DNA of 64,000 nucleotides, taken from the NCBI GenBank assembly GCA_963827705.1, contig CAWHBN010000013.1, positions 186,001 to 250,000 on the forward strand, in the 5' to 3' direction. The position numbers and the translations under genes were made by a program. Origin of the DNA: JACDAN01 sp963827705. GTDB taxonomy: Bacteria > Actinomycetota > Thermoleophilia > Gaiellales > Gaiellaceae. Under the pieces are notes generated by a model that saw only the letters and a program-made list of their open reading frames with translations, was not told where the DNA came from and did not search any database. Positions 1 through 10,000 of this stretch are shown here, one piece after another (positions within the stretch are counted from its first letter, which is position 1; each line of letters starts with the position of its first letter).

Positions 1-56
1 TCGAAGCTCCTGCTCCTGGCCGCCGGGCTGCCGCGCCGATCTATCCTTGAACCCCG
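1..56. other. window edge, nothing recognised
   Basis: No start, stop-delimited gene or RNA could be supported in these first bases; they simply lead into the tRNA-Leu gene. Confidence 0.3.
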
Positions 57-142
57 GCGGGCGTGGCGGAACTGGCAGACGCGGCGGGTTTAGGTCCCGT
101 TGGGGGGAAACTCCCTTGGAGGTTCGAGTCCTCCCGCCCGCA
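57..142 (+). tRNA. tRNA-Leu (anticodon UAG)
   Basis: Class II tRNA with a long variable arm. The acceptor arms GCGGGCG (57-63) and CGCCCGC (135-141) pair fully, with discriminator A142. The anticodon stem (84-88 with 96-100) closes a 7-base loop with TAG at 91-93, which reads CUA/CUN leucine codons. The T arm carries GGTTCGAGTCC. The 3' CCA is not encoded. It lies upstream of the small peptide gene and tig. Confidence 0.96.
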
Positions 143-246
143 TTACCCGGATCGCACCCCGGCTCTGCGAGGTGTCAGAAGCGGCAGGGTCGGGAACATC
201 ACGCGCGCACTCCACTTCGTCCGCACACGACTGAAAGGAGGCGGAG

Positions 247-312
247 ATGTACATCGGCGGCGGCGTACTCCTGTTGATTCTCATCATCGTCCTGCTCGTC
301 ATCCTCCTCTAG
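247..312 (+). CDS. 21-residue hydrophobic membrane peptide
   Basis: A very short gene with a strong ribosome-binding site (AAAGGAGG at about 234-241, close to the ATG). It encodes 21 residues: MYIGGG followed by a nearly pure Leu/Ile/Val stretch, enough for one membrane-spanning helix, and nothing else. Similar tiny 'hydrophobic proteins' with an MYIGGG-like start are known among actinobacteria, with unknown function. It sits between tRNA-Leu and tig. The RBS and composition support translation; a role in the membrane is inference. Confidence 0.6.
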   Translation: MYIGGGVLLLILIIVLLVILL

Positions 313-366
313 CGCTCCGGGGGCTCGATCTCCAGCCCCGAGGGCGGCTGGCACAATGGCCGCCTC

Positions 367-1719
367 GTGAAGGCGACGGTCCAAGAGCTCCCCGAGAGCA
401 AAGTCCGGATGACGGTCGAGGTCCCGAGCGGCGACGTCAAGCACGCGATCGACCACGCCGCCTCGGATCTCGCCGGGAGCCTGAAGATCCCGGGATTTCG
501 CAAAGGCAAGGTGCCGATGCCCGTGCTCCTGGCCCGCGTCGGCAAGGACCGTCTCTACGCCGAGGCGGTCGAGAGCCACATCGGCGGCTGGTTCCGGGCT
601 GCGCTGCGCGGGACGACCGTTCGGCCCGCGACGGCGCCCGAGTACGACTACGAGCTGCCGTCGTCGGAGAAGGAAGGCTTCCGGTTCACCGCGACCGTCG
701 GCGTCCAGTCGCTCCCGAACGTGCCGGACTGGACCACGCTCGAAGTGGCCTCGCCCGACCCCGAGGTGCCCGACGAGCTGATCGATGCCGAGCTCGAAGT
801 GCTCCGCTCCACGGTCGCGGATCTCGCCACCGCAGACGGCCGGCCGGCCCGAGAGGGCGACACGGTCGTCGTCGATCTCGTCTCGTCCGACGGCGAGGCC
901 CAGCGCGACTACGTCGTCGAGCTCGGCTCGCAGCGACTGCTCCCCGAGATCGAAGAGGGGCTCGTCGGTCAGCAGGCCGGGGGAGAGAAGGAGATCGACT
1001 ACCGGCTTCCGGACGGGAAAGAGGCGCGGATCACGGCGAGCGTCAAGGAGATCTACGAGAAGGTGCTCCCGCCCCTCGACGACGAGCTCGCAAGGGCGGC
1101 CAGCGAGTTCGACACCATCGCGGGGCTGCGGGAGGAGATCCAGTCGCGCCTCGGCGGTCAGCTGGAGGAGCAGCTCGAAGCCCAGTTCCGTACCGCCGCG
1201 CTCGACGCGCTCGTCGCCGCCACCGAGATCGACGTCGCCCCTGGTCTCGTCCAGACCCGCGCGGTCGAGCTCTGGAACGCACTCGTCCGCTCGCTCGAGC
1301 GACGTGGGATCAGCCCCGAGATGTACGTGCAACTCAGCGGCCGCACGCCGGAGCAGATCCAGTCCGACATCGAGACCGAGGCGCGCCAGGCCCTCGAGCG
1401 CGAGATCGTGCTCGAGGCCGCGGCGGACAAGCTCGGCCTGGAGGCGTCCGACGAGGACGTCGACACCCTGATCCGCGAGCAGGCCGAAGAGCTCGACGAG
1501 GACGCCGATGCCCTGATCGCCCAGGTCCGTGAAGCCGGGCGGTACGAGGCGCTCCGCGCCGACCTCCGGCTTCGCGACGCGCTCGACCGGATCGCGGCCG
1601 AGGTCAAGCGGATCCCCGTCGAGCTCGCGGATGCCCGCGAGAAGCTTTGGACCCCCGAGAAGGAAACACCCGAGACCGGTACGAAGTTGTGGACCCCCGG
1701 TAGCAAGGAGCCTGCATGA
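367..1719 (+). CDS. tig: trigger factor (ribosome-associated chaperone and peptidyl-prolyl isomerase)
   Basis: A 450-residue protein that binds the ribosome exit tunnel and shields nascent chains. The family signature GFRKGKVP lies at residues 43-50 in the N-terminal ribosome-binding domain. A central FKBP-like domain (about 150-235, including REGDTVVVDL) and a helical C-terminal substrate-binding region follow. The start is GTG at 367; an ATG at 355 runs straight into a stop. The C terminus carries two short KLWTP motifs, which I have not seen as a family trait. The stop overlaps the clpP start (ATGA), so the two are probably translationally coupled in a tig-clpP-clpX quality-control operon. 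Confidence 0.96.
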   Translation: MKATVQELPESKVRMTVEVPSGDVKHAIDHAASDLAGSLKIPGFRKGKVPMPVLLARVGKDRLYAEAVESHIGGWFRAALRGTTVRPATAPEYDYELPSSEKEGFRFTATVGVQSLPNVPDWTTLEVASPDPEVPDELIDAELEVLRSTVADLATADGRPAREGDTVVVDLVSSDGEAQRDYVVELGSQRLLPEIEEGLVGQQAGGEKEIDYRLPDGKEARITASVKEIYEKVLPPLDDELARAASEFDTIAGLREEIQSRLGGQLEEQLEAQFRTAALDALVAATEIDVAPGLVQTRAVELWNALVRSLERRGISPEMYVQLSGRTPEQIQSDIETEARQALEREIVLEAAADKLGLEASDEDVDTLIREQAEELDEDADALIAQVREAGRYEALRADLRLRDALDRIAAEVKRIPVELADAREKLWTPEKETPETGTKLWTPGSKEPA

Positions 1720-2321
1720 GCCCGCTTGTCCCCATGGTGATCGAGCAGACGTCGCGCGGCGAGCGCGCCTTCGACATCTACTCGCGCCTGCTCAATGAGC
1801 GAATCGTCTTCCTCGGAACGCCAATCGACGACCAGATCGCGAACCTGATCATCGCCCAGCTGCTGCACCTCGAGTCGGAGGACCCCGACAAGGACATCGC
1901 CCTGTACGTCAACTCGCCGGGCGGCGACGTCTACTCGGGCCTCGCCGTCTACGACACGATGCAGTTCATCAAGCCCGACGTGCAGACGATCTGCGTCGGG
2001 ATCGCGATGTCCATGGGCGCGCTGCTGCTCGCCGGGGGCGCCCACGGCAAGCGCATGGCGCTGCCCAACGCGAAGATCCTCATCCACCAGGTCTGGACGC
2101 CGCACGGCCCCGGCGGCCAGGCGGCCGACATCGAGATCCGCGCGCGTGAGACGCTCAACCTCAAGCGCCGGCTCGAGGAGATCCTCTCCGAGCACACCGG
2201 GCAGGATCTCGAGAAGGTCGCGCACGACACCGATCGCGACTACTTCATGTCGACGCAGGAGGCCAAGGATTACGGCATCATCGACACCGTGATCACAAGC
2301 CGCGACGGGGCAAAGCCCTAG
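1716..2321 (+). CDS. clpP: ATP-dependent Clp protease proteolytic subunit
   Basis: A 201-residue cytoplasmic serine protease that forms the tetradecameric chamber used by ClpX and ClpC. The catalytic Ser is at 99 in GIAMSMGA and the His at 124 in KILIHQ; the Asp lies in the HDTDRD segment near residue 171-173. Length and motifs match the family. The ATG overlaps the tig stop by four bases. The partner ATPase gene clpX follows 36 bases downstream. Confidence 0.97.
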   Translation: MSPLVPMVIEQTSRGERAFDIYSRLLNERIVFLGTPIDDQIANLIIAQLLHLESEDPDKDIALYVNSPGGDVYSGLAVYDTMQFIKPDVQTICVGIAMSMGALLLAGGAHGKRMALPNAKILIHQVWTPHGPGGQAADIEIRARETLNLKRRLEEILSEHTGQDLEKVAHDTDRDYFMSTQEAKDYGIIDTVITSRDGAKP

Positions 2322-2357
2322 TGCTCTTGACGATTTCCGAGTACAAGGAGGACTAGG

Positions 2358-3635
<1,278 letters not shown>

Positions 3636-3707
3636 TCCCGCTTCGCGACACGCCTTTCGACGAACCTAGACGAAAGGCTAGTTGAGCTCTGTAGCCCCTA
3701 GTGGGAG

Positions 3708-3780
3708 GGTTGAGGCCAACCTGCCCGGTCGCGTGGCGAGGGCGATTTTCCCCGATTGGCGGCGCGTCACGCAGCCGGGC
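3708..3780 (+). other. structured leader upstream of the secreted subtilase
   Basis: A small hairpin (GGTTG 3708-3712 with CAACC 3717-3721) is followed by a nested stem. GCCCGG (3723-3728) pairs with CCGGGC (3775-3780), and GCGTG (3731-3735) pairs with CACGC (3768-3772), separated by a 2x2 internal loop. Eleven base pairs plus the first hairpin, all between the clpX stop and the signal-peptide start at 3805, suggest a folded 5' leader or regulatory RNA. It matches no riboswitch consensus that I can recognise. The function is inferred from position only. Confidence 0.35.
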
Positions 3781-3931
3781 TCCATAGTCGGGACCGTCAC
3801 GCCCGTGAAACCAGCTCTGTCGCCCAGGCTCAACCGAAGATCGCCTCCCGCCCGGCACTGGCTTCGCCTCGCCGTCGCGCTGGTCTGTGCGTTCGCACTC
3901 GGCGCGCCGTTGACGGCGGGAGCGGATTCCG

Positions 3932-5299
3932 GTGGCGGAGACGACGCTCTCGCCGGGTCTTCTCGACGCCGCTCAGGCAGAGCCGGACGAGGCGTTCAGG
4001 GTCATCGTCGAGGGCGCCGCGGACACGGCAGCCGTGTCGGAGGAGGTTCGGGGCGTGGCAAGCGACGACGAGGAAGACCTCCGCAGCTTCCTCACCGTCC
4101 CGGCGGTTGCCGGAACACTGACCGGCAGCCAGATCGTCGCGCTCGCAGAAGGCCCCGAACCGCTCGTGATCACCCGTGACACCCCGGTCGTCTCCACCGA
4201 CGAGTCCCGACCGGACGAGCCCACAGCACCGGGAACGAGCGAGGAGCCGACGGTGGCGGGAGACGCCGAGCCCGGCCACTGGCTGACAGCGACACCCGGG
4301 GCATGGAGCGGGTCCGGCACGCCCGGCTACTCCTTCCAGTGGGACCGGTGCGGAAGCGACCAGCGTTCGGCGGCGATGCTGACCGGCTCACCGGCCGGTC
4401 ACTGGGTGGCCGGAGATCTGGAGGGCGGCATGCGGGTCGGCGGGCTTGGCGGCGGCACCTTTTCGTCGGCTTTCACGTTCGAGGCGTGGGTGGAGCCCGG
4501 AGAGGCCCGGACCGACCGAACACTCGTCTCGCGCTGGATCGATCCATCCGAGGGCGTCACCGACCCCTCGGGCCAAACCGGCGGGATCCGGCTCTATCTG
4601 GACGCGAACGGCAACTACGCCCTGGCGGCCGGCACCTATAGCGCCACGCATGTCCCAACCTCGGTCGAGCCGGTCGCCGAACGGGAGCATCTCGTCGGCA
4701 CGTGGGACGGATCGGCGCTGCGCCTGTACCGAGACGGCGTTCTGATCGGCTCGGAGGAGTTTTTCGGGCCGCTTGCGGATCCACCGGTCGACCTGGTGGT
4801 CGGGAGCGAAGTCCGCGAGGTCGCCGTCTACGGCCGGGCACTCACGCCCAGCGAAGTAAGCGGGCACCACGCGGGATGTGTCGCGATCCAGGGGGCCGCC
4901 GAGGAGGCCTATCGCGTCGCTGCCGACGACCTCGGGCTGAGCCTCCGCGTCGTCGTGACAGGCACGGACGAGGGCGAGACGCGAGTCACCGCGTCGGGCC
5001 TCACACAGTCGGTCACCGCCAGGCCTCCCATCGCCCTTTCGCCGCCCTCGATCGTCGGGACGGCCGAAGAAGGCCAGGTGCTCAACGCAGCAAACGGAAC
5101 CTGGGATGGCACGGAGCCTCTGGAGCTCGCGCACCAGTGGCAGCGCTGCAACGCGCAGGGTGAGGACTGCGCGGACGTCGCCGACGCTTCGGGCCCCAGC
5201 TACACGGTCGGCCCCGACGATGCCGAGCGCGACCATTCGGCTCGCGGTCACCGGACGCGGGCTCGGGGGCGAGCTGCTCGCTTTCTCCGAGGTCTCTGA
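3932..5299 (+). CDS. secreted subtilase, N-terminal part (LamG-like and Ig-like domains), frameshifted
   Basis: This is the first part of an exported serine protease; the next entry is its catalytic half. A signal peptide is encoded just upstream in another frame, from GTG 3805: a basic start, then RLAVALVCAFALGAPLTAGA. Coding sense passes into this frame at about 3914-3935, a +1 shift. The part shown has a short N-terminal segment, a LamG/concanavalin-like domain (from AFTFEAWVEPG through the VVGSEVREVAVYGRALTP strand, residues about 185-305) and an Ig-like or bacterial-surface repeat ending at SYTVGPDDA. Near 5217-5228 the sense moves by +1 into the catalytic frame. Removing one base there gives DDASATIRL, which aligns without gaps with the earlier DDLGLSLRV of the same protein. 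One gene broken by two frameshifts is the simplest reading. Confidence 0.7.
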   Translation: MAETTLSPGLLDAAQAEPDEAFRVIVEGAADTAAVSEEVRGVASDDEEDLRSFLTVPAVAGTLTGSQIVALAEGPEPLVITRDTPVVSTDESRPDEPTAPGTSEEPTVAGDAEPGHWLTATPGAWSGSGTPGYSFQWDRCGSDQRSAAMLTGSPAGHWVAGDLEGGMRVGGLGGGTFSSAFTFEAWVEPGEARTDRTLVSRWIDPSEGVTDPSGQTGGIRLYLDANGNYALAAGTYSATHVPTSVEPVAEREHLVGTWDGSALRLYRDGVLIGSEEFFGPLADPPVDLVVGSEVREVAVYGRALTPSEVSGHHAGCVAIQGAAEEAYRVAADDLGLSLRVVVTGTDEGETRVTASGLTQSVTARPPIALSPPSIVGTAEEGQVLNAANGTWDGTEPLELAHQWQRCNAQGEDCADVADASGPSYTVGPDDAERDHSARGHRTRARGRAARFLRGL

Positions 5300-6593
5300 G
5301 CCCGTCGTCGAGATCCCGGAGCCGCAGGCGCGCTTCAAGCAGCACTGGCCATACGTCGCAGGCGTGGCCTCGCTCCTCTCGAGCCTCGAAGGCCAGACGT
5401 CCGAGCCGCCGACGATCGCGATCGTCGACTCAGGCATCGACTCAGGCCGAGCCGACTTCGGCGGACGAGTGATCGAAGAGGTGAACGTGAGCACGCGCCA
5501 GGGGAACCAGCCGGGCGACGGCTACGGCCACGGAACCGCGGTGGCGAGCGTCGCGGCGGGCGAGGCCGAGGGCTACGTCGGCGCCGCGCCGGAGGCAAGG
5601 CTCGTGGCCGTCGAGGCGCTCGACGACGACGGGGTCGCGTACCTGAGCGACGTCATCGAGGCCGCCGACTGGATCTACCTCAATCGAGAGCGCCTCAACA
5701 TTCGCGTCGCCAACTTCTCCCTGCACGGGACGACCGTCGCGAGCCTGGCCTCGGATCCGCTGGACCGGGCCGTCGAGCGGCTCTGGCTGAGCGGCATCGT
5801 CGTGGTCACGGCGGCGGGCAACTATGCGGTCGACGGCGAGGAGAGCCTCGTGCCGTTCGCGCCGGGCAACGACCCGTTCGTGCTCACCGTCGGCGCGACT
5901 GACACCGCAGGGTCGTTCACGCAACGGGACGACGTCGCTGCGCCGTGGTCGGCGTGGGGGTACACGCGCGACGGGTTCGCGAAGCCCGAGCTCAGCGCTC
6001 CCGGCCGGTACATCGCCGCAGCGGTGTCCGCGGACACGACGCTGTCGCGTACGCGACCGGATCGGATCGTCGAGCCCGGCTACCTCCAGCTCTCGGGAAC
6101 CTCGCTCGCGGCGCCGGTCGTCGCCGGCACGGCCGCAAACCTCCTGGCGGCTCACCCCGAGTGGACGCCGGATCAGGTGAAGGGCGCGCTCATGCTCACC
6201 GCCGAGCCGCTCGCCCGTGCGAGGCCGCGTTCCACGGGCGTCGGCACCCTGAACGCGGCCAGCGCTGCGGCCGCCGTCGACCCGCCCAATCCGAACCTCG
6301 CGCTTCAGCCCTTCCTCGTTCCCGATCCGAGCGGCGACACGACGCCGGTCTTCGACGCCGCCGGCTGGACGACCGTCGCGCAGTCGGACCCGGCCTGGGC
6401 GAGCGTCGCCTGGGGCTCGGTGGCGTGGGGCTCCGCGGCCTGGTCGAGCGTGGCCTGGGGGTCAGTGGCGTGGGGATCGGTGGCCTGGGGGTCGGTGGCC
6501 TGGGGGTCCGTGGCCTGGGGCTCGGTTGCCTGGGGGAGCAATTCCGAGGACGACCTGCGACAGGAAGGCGGCTACTGGGTTCGCAGGGACTGA
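5220..6593 (+). CDS. secreted subtilase (S8), catalytic part with SVAWG repeat tail
   Basis: The peptidase S8 catalytic domain, continuing the previous entry after a +1 frameshift. The triad is visible: Asp in IAIVDSGID, His in GYGHGTAVASV and Ser in SGTSLAAPVVAGTAANL. The protein ends in nine tandem five-residue units of the form S-V-A-W-G, then an acidic/basic tail. Similar Trp-Gly-Ser-rich tails occur on some actinobacterial exported S8 proteases, with unknown function. The ATG at 5220 is only the first start in this frame; the real start is inferred to be GTG 3805. Tandem hairpins follow the stop. Extracellular protein degradation is the likely role. Confidence 0.75.
   Translation: MPSATIRLAVTGRGLGGELLAFSEVSEPVVEIPEPQARFKQHWPYVAGVASLLSSLEGQTSEPPTIAIVDSGIDSGRADFGGRVIEEVNVSTRQGNQPGDGYGHGTAVASVAAGEAEGYVGAAPEARLVAVEALDDDGVAYLSDVIEAADWIYLNRERLNIRVANFSLHGTTVASLASDPLDRAVERLWLSGIVVVTAAGNYAVDGEESLVPFAPGNDPFVLTVGATDTAGSFTQRDDVAAPWSAWGYTRDGFAKPELSAPGRYIAAAVSADTTLSRTRPDRIVEPGYLQLSGTSLAAPVVAGTAANLLAAHPEWTPDQVKGALMLTAEPLARARPRSTGVGTLNAASAAAAVDPPNPNLALQPFLVPDPSGDTTPVFDAAGWTTVAQSDPAWASVAWGSVAWGSAAWSSVAWGSVAWGSVAWGSVAWGSVAWGSVAWGSNSEDDLRQEGGYWVRRD
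6402..6536 (+). repeat. nine 15-bp tandem repeats encoding S-V-A-W-G
   Basis: Nine consecutive in-frame 15-bp units at the 3' end of the subtilase gene. Most read TCG-GTG-GCC-TGG-GGG or close synonyms; one unit reads SAAWS. Third positions vary between units, which indicates selection on the peptide and not only recent slippage. Confidence 0.9.
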
Positions 6594-6622
6594 CCGCCTG
6601 AGGGGCGGTCAGTGGGGAGAGG

Positions 6623-6656
6623 GGCGGCGGAGAGCCATGTGGCGCTCTCCGCCGCC
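6623..6656 (+). terminator. strong hairpin after the subtilase gene
   Basis: A 13-bp perfect stem: GGCGGCGGAGAGC (6623-6635) with GCTCTCCGCCGCC (6644-6656), loop of 8. No U-tract follows, as is common in high-GC actinobacteria. It is placed between convergent genes. Confidence 0.55.
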
Positions 6657-6665
6657 GCCTCGGGG

Positions 6666-6707
6666 GAGAGCCCTGCTAGGAGTTGCGGCCACTCCGGCAG
6701 GGCTCTC
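6666..6707. terminator. second hairpin, possibly a bidirectional terminator
   Basis: GAGAGCCCTGC (6666-6676) pairs with GCAGGGCTCTC (6697-6707), and an inner GGAGT/ACTCC pairing extends the stem. It stands between the subtilase (+) and the small hypothetical gene (-), so it may stop transcription from either side. The rest of the gap to 6814 shows only a further short GCCGGC inverted repeat. Confidence 0.45.
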
Positions 6708-6814
6708 GCTCACGCCGGCGACAAGAGGAGCCGGCGGTAATCCAAGCCCCGCCAACCTCCAGAGGCGCCTGTTCAGCGCGGCGGTGGTCGAGGCGAGCGG
6801 GCCAGCCTGCCCGG

Positions 6815-7042
6815 TCACAGCGTCGCCCCGATGGTTGCCCGCCAGAACTCGTCACTGGGGGCCTTGGTGAATTCGTCGTCGAGCAGCGTTCTGGGCGTCT
6901 CTCCCGTCTCCAGGGCGATGACGCCGACCAGGTGGCGAAGAGCGAGGAGCGCCTCAGCGACCTCGATGTCCCCCGGCTGGAGCTCGAGGGAGTGTTGAAT
7001 TTCTTTCGTAGTCACACCGTCATGGTTGCCCCGACGCCCCAT
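6815..7042 (-). CDS. small hypothetical protein divergent from the SARP-type regulator
   Basis: A 75-residue or shorter acidic protein. GTG at 7015 would give a start at VTTKEIQHSLELQPGD, which is more convincing than the ATG at 7042 because the first nine residues are basic and unlike the rest. The composition (Leu, Glu, Thr; few Arg) is unlike a shadow ORF in this GC-rich DNA. No family recognised. The gene is divergent from the large regulator at 7083, so the two share the intergenic space, which may hold back-to-back promoters. Confidence 0.45.
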   Translation of the reverse strand: MGRRGNHDGVTTKEIQHSLELQPGDIEVAEALLALRHLVGVIALETGETPRTLLDDEFTKAPSDEFWRATIGATL

Positions 7043-7082
7043 TCGCCGGTAAGCGCCGGGTAATTTTTCTCCAGAAAGCGAG

Positions 7083-10000
7083 ATGGACTACCGAATCCTC
7101 GGCCCGCTCGAGATCCGCGCACGAGATCGACTCGTCCCGATGCGCGGAATCCACCAGCGCGAGCTGATGGCGGTTCTCCTCCTCCGGGGCAACGAGATCG
7201 TCTCGAGCGATCGCCTGATCGACGAGCTCTGGGAAGGCGACCCCCCGCCCACGGCCGCGAAGATGATCCAGAACGGCGTCTCTCAGCTGCGCAAGCTGAT
7301 CGAGCCGGACGTGCTCGTGACGAGGAGCCCCGGCTACCTCCTCGTCGTCGAGCCCAGCGAGCTGGACGCGGACAGGTTCCAGCGGATCGTCGATCAGGCC
7401 AGGGCGGACCTCGGGTCCGGCGAGCCGGCACAGGCGGCGGAGGCCCTCCGCGAGGCACTCGGTCTTTGGCGTGGGCCGGCGCTCGCCGACTGCGCCGACA
7501 TCCCGTACGCGCGGGCAGAGGCGGCCAGGCTCGAGGAGCTGCGGTCGGCCGCGACGGAGGATCGAATCGAGGCCGAGCTCGAGCTCGGCCGCCACGCCGA
7601 CCTCGTCGCCGAGCTGGAGGCGCTCGTCGCCCAGCATCCGTTGCGGGAGCGCCTGCGCGCACAGCTGATGGTCGCCCTCTACCGGTCGGGTCGTCAGGCG
7701 GAGGCGCTTCGCGTCTACCACGAGACTCGCGAGGTCCTGGTCGAGGAGCTCGGCCTCGAGCCCGGCCGGGCGCTGCAGCGCCTCGAGCGCGCGGTGCTCG
7801 TTCAGGATCCGGCGCTCGACCTGTCCCGTGACGGGGTGCCGGGGCCGGCGCGAGACGTCGTGTCGCCGCGGGAGACTCGGAAGACGGTCTCCGTCGTCGC
7901 CGCCGACGTGCTCAGCCTCGGCGGGCCGCACGATCCGGAGGCGCTCCGCCGTCCAATGTCCCGGGCGGTCGAGACCGTGACCGGCGTGCTCGAGCGCCAT
8001 GGCGCACGCACGGAGGCTTCGGCCGCCGGCGGAGTGATCGGGATCTTCGGCGTCCCGACCGTCCACGAGGACGACGCGCTTCGCGCCGTCAGAGCCGCCA
8101 GCGAGGCTCGTGATGCGCTCCTGGCGCTCAGGCACGAGCTCGAGCGCGACTCGGAGATCGCGATCGCGCTCCGGTCCGGCGTGAACACCGGAGACGTGGT
8201 AGCCGACACCGCGGCGGCTCGAACGCTGGTCGCCGGTGACGCTGTCAACGTCGCCGCCCGGTTGCAGCAGGCCGCCGACCCGGGCGAGATCCTGCTCGAC
8301 GAGCAGACCGAACGGCTCGTGCGCGATGCCGTGCGAACCGAGCGGGTCGATCCGGATGCGCTCAGGGCAACCGGCCGCGGGTCGGCGTGGCGGCTGCTCG
8401 AACTGGCTCCCGAAGCGCCCGGCTACGTGCGACAGCTCGAGACTCCGCTCGTCGGACGGATGGACGAGCTCGAGCAGCTGCAGCACTGCTTCGAACGGGC
8501 GGTGGAGCAGCAGGCCGCCAAGCTCTTCACGATCCTCGGCCCTGCCGGCATCGGCAAGACGAGGCTCGCGAGAGAGCTCGTACGTTCCGTCGGCGAAGAA
8601 GCGACGGTGCTTCAGGGGCACTGCCCGTCCTACGGCGAGGGGATCACGTTCTGGCCGCTCCGCGAGATCGTCGGCCAGGTCGGCGACCTTTCGGAGGCGC
8701 TCGACGGCGAGGAGGACGCCGACGCGATCGCCGACCGAATTCTCGGCGCGGTCGGGCTCTCCGGGCGTGAGACCCCCAACGAGGAGACGTTCTGGGCAGC
8801 ACGGAAGCTCTTCGAGGCGCTCGCCCGACGACGTCCGCTCGTCGTCCTCCTGGAGGACGCCCATTGGGCCGAGCCCGCCGTCCTGGACCTCGTCGAACAC
8901 ATCGTCGAGTGGTCGATCGACGCACCGATCGTCTTCGTCTGTCTCGGCCGGTCCGAGCTGGTGGACGAGCGGCCTCGGTTGGCCGGTGGCCGAGCGAACG
9001 TGGCGTCCGTCGTCCTGGAGCCGCTCTCCGACCGGGAGACAGGCGAGCTGATCGATCTGCTCCGCGGCGAGACCGAGCTCTCCGGCGAGACGCGGTCTCG
9101 GATTGCTGCGACGGCGGAGGGAAATCCGCTCTTCATCGAGCAGATGCTCGCGATGGTCGCCGAGCAGGGTGCCGACGGCGGAGGCGAGGTCCCAATCCCG
9201 CCGACGATCCACGCACTGCTCGCGGCACGGCTCGAGGGGCTTGGCCCCGGCGAGCGGTCGATCCTCGAGCGGGGCGCGGTGATCGGGCGGGAGTTCAGCA
9301 GGAATGCGCTCATGGAGCTCGTCCCGAGGGAGGAGTGGCCGGCGGTGGGCGCCGCACTCGAGAGCCTCGTGCGGCGTGAGCTGCTCCGGCCGGTGAGAGA
9401 CGAGGCCTTTCGGTTTCGACACCTGCTGCTGCTCGAAGTCGCCTACGACTCAGTCCCGAAGCTCGAGCGTGCCGATCTCCACGAGCGTCATGGGAACTGG
9501 GTCGAGCAGCACGGCGGGGACGAGGAAATCGTCGGCTACCACCTCGAGCGGGCGCACGTGTACCGCGCCTCGCTGGGCCCCGTCGACGCCGAGGGGCGGG
9601 CTCTTGCCCGGCGAGCCGCGACGCGCCTCGGCGCCGCGGGGCGCCGGGCATACGAGCGTGGCGACCTCCATGCGGCTGTTGGCTTGCTGTCACGGGCGGC
9701 CGACCTGCTCGAGCCGGGAGCAGCCGGGCGAGTCGAGCTTCTGGCCGACCTCGGTGAGGCGCTGCGCGAGACGGGTGAGTTCGACCGGGCCGAGTCCGTG
9801 CTCGAGGAGGTCATCCGGACCGCCTCGGCGGCCGGGGACGACGTGCTGGAGGCGCGCGCACAGGTGATTCGGCTTCGGCTGAGGCTGCTGACCGACCCCG
9901 AGGTGACGGAGGAGGTCGTTCGCCAGGCGGAGCCCCTGATCGAGACCTTCGAGCGGGCCGGAGACGACCGCCTGCTCGCGAAGGCGTGGGAGCTGCTTGC

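Noticed and set aside
3636..3804. Known riboswitch (c-di-GMP, c-di-AMP, cobalamin) upstream of the subtilase
   Set aside because: The pairing is real, but none of the conserved loop sequences of these classes could be found, so it is kept only as an unclassified structured leader.
7020..9422. 800-codon ORF on the minus strand under the SARP regulator (and similar long minus-strand ORFs at 10781-13081, 23533-26760 and 33461-35038)
   Set aside because: Arg/Asp/Pro/Gly-rich antisense readings typical of GC-rich coding DNA; the opposite strand encodes well-recognised proteins.
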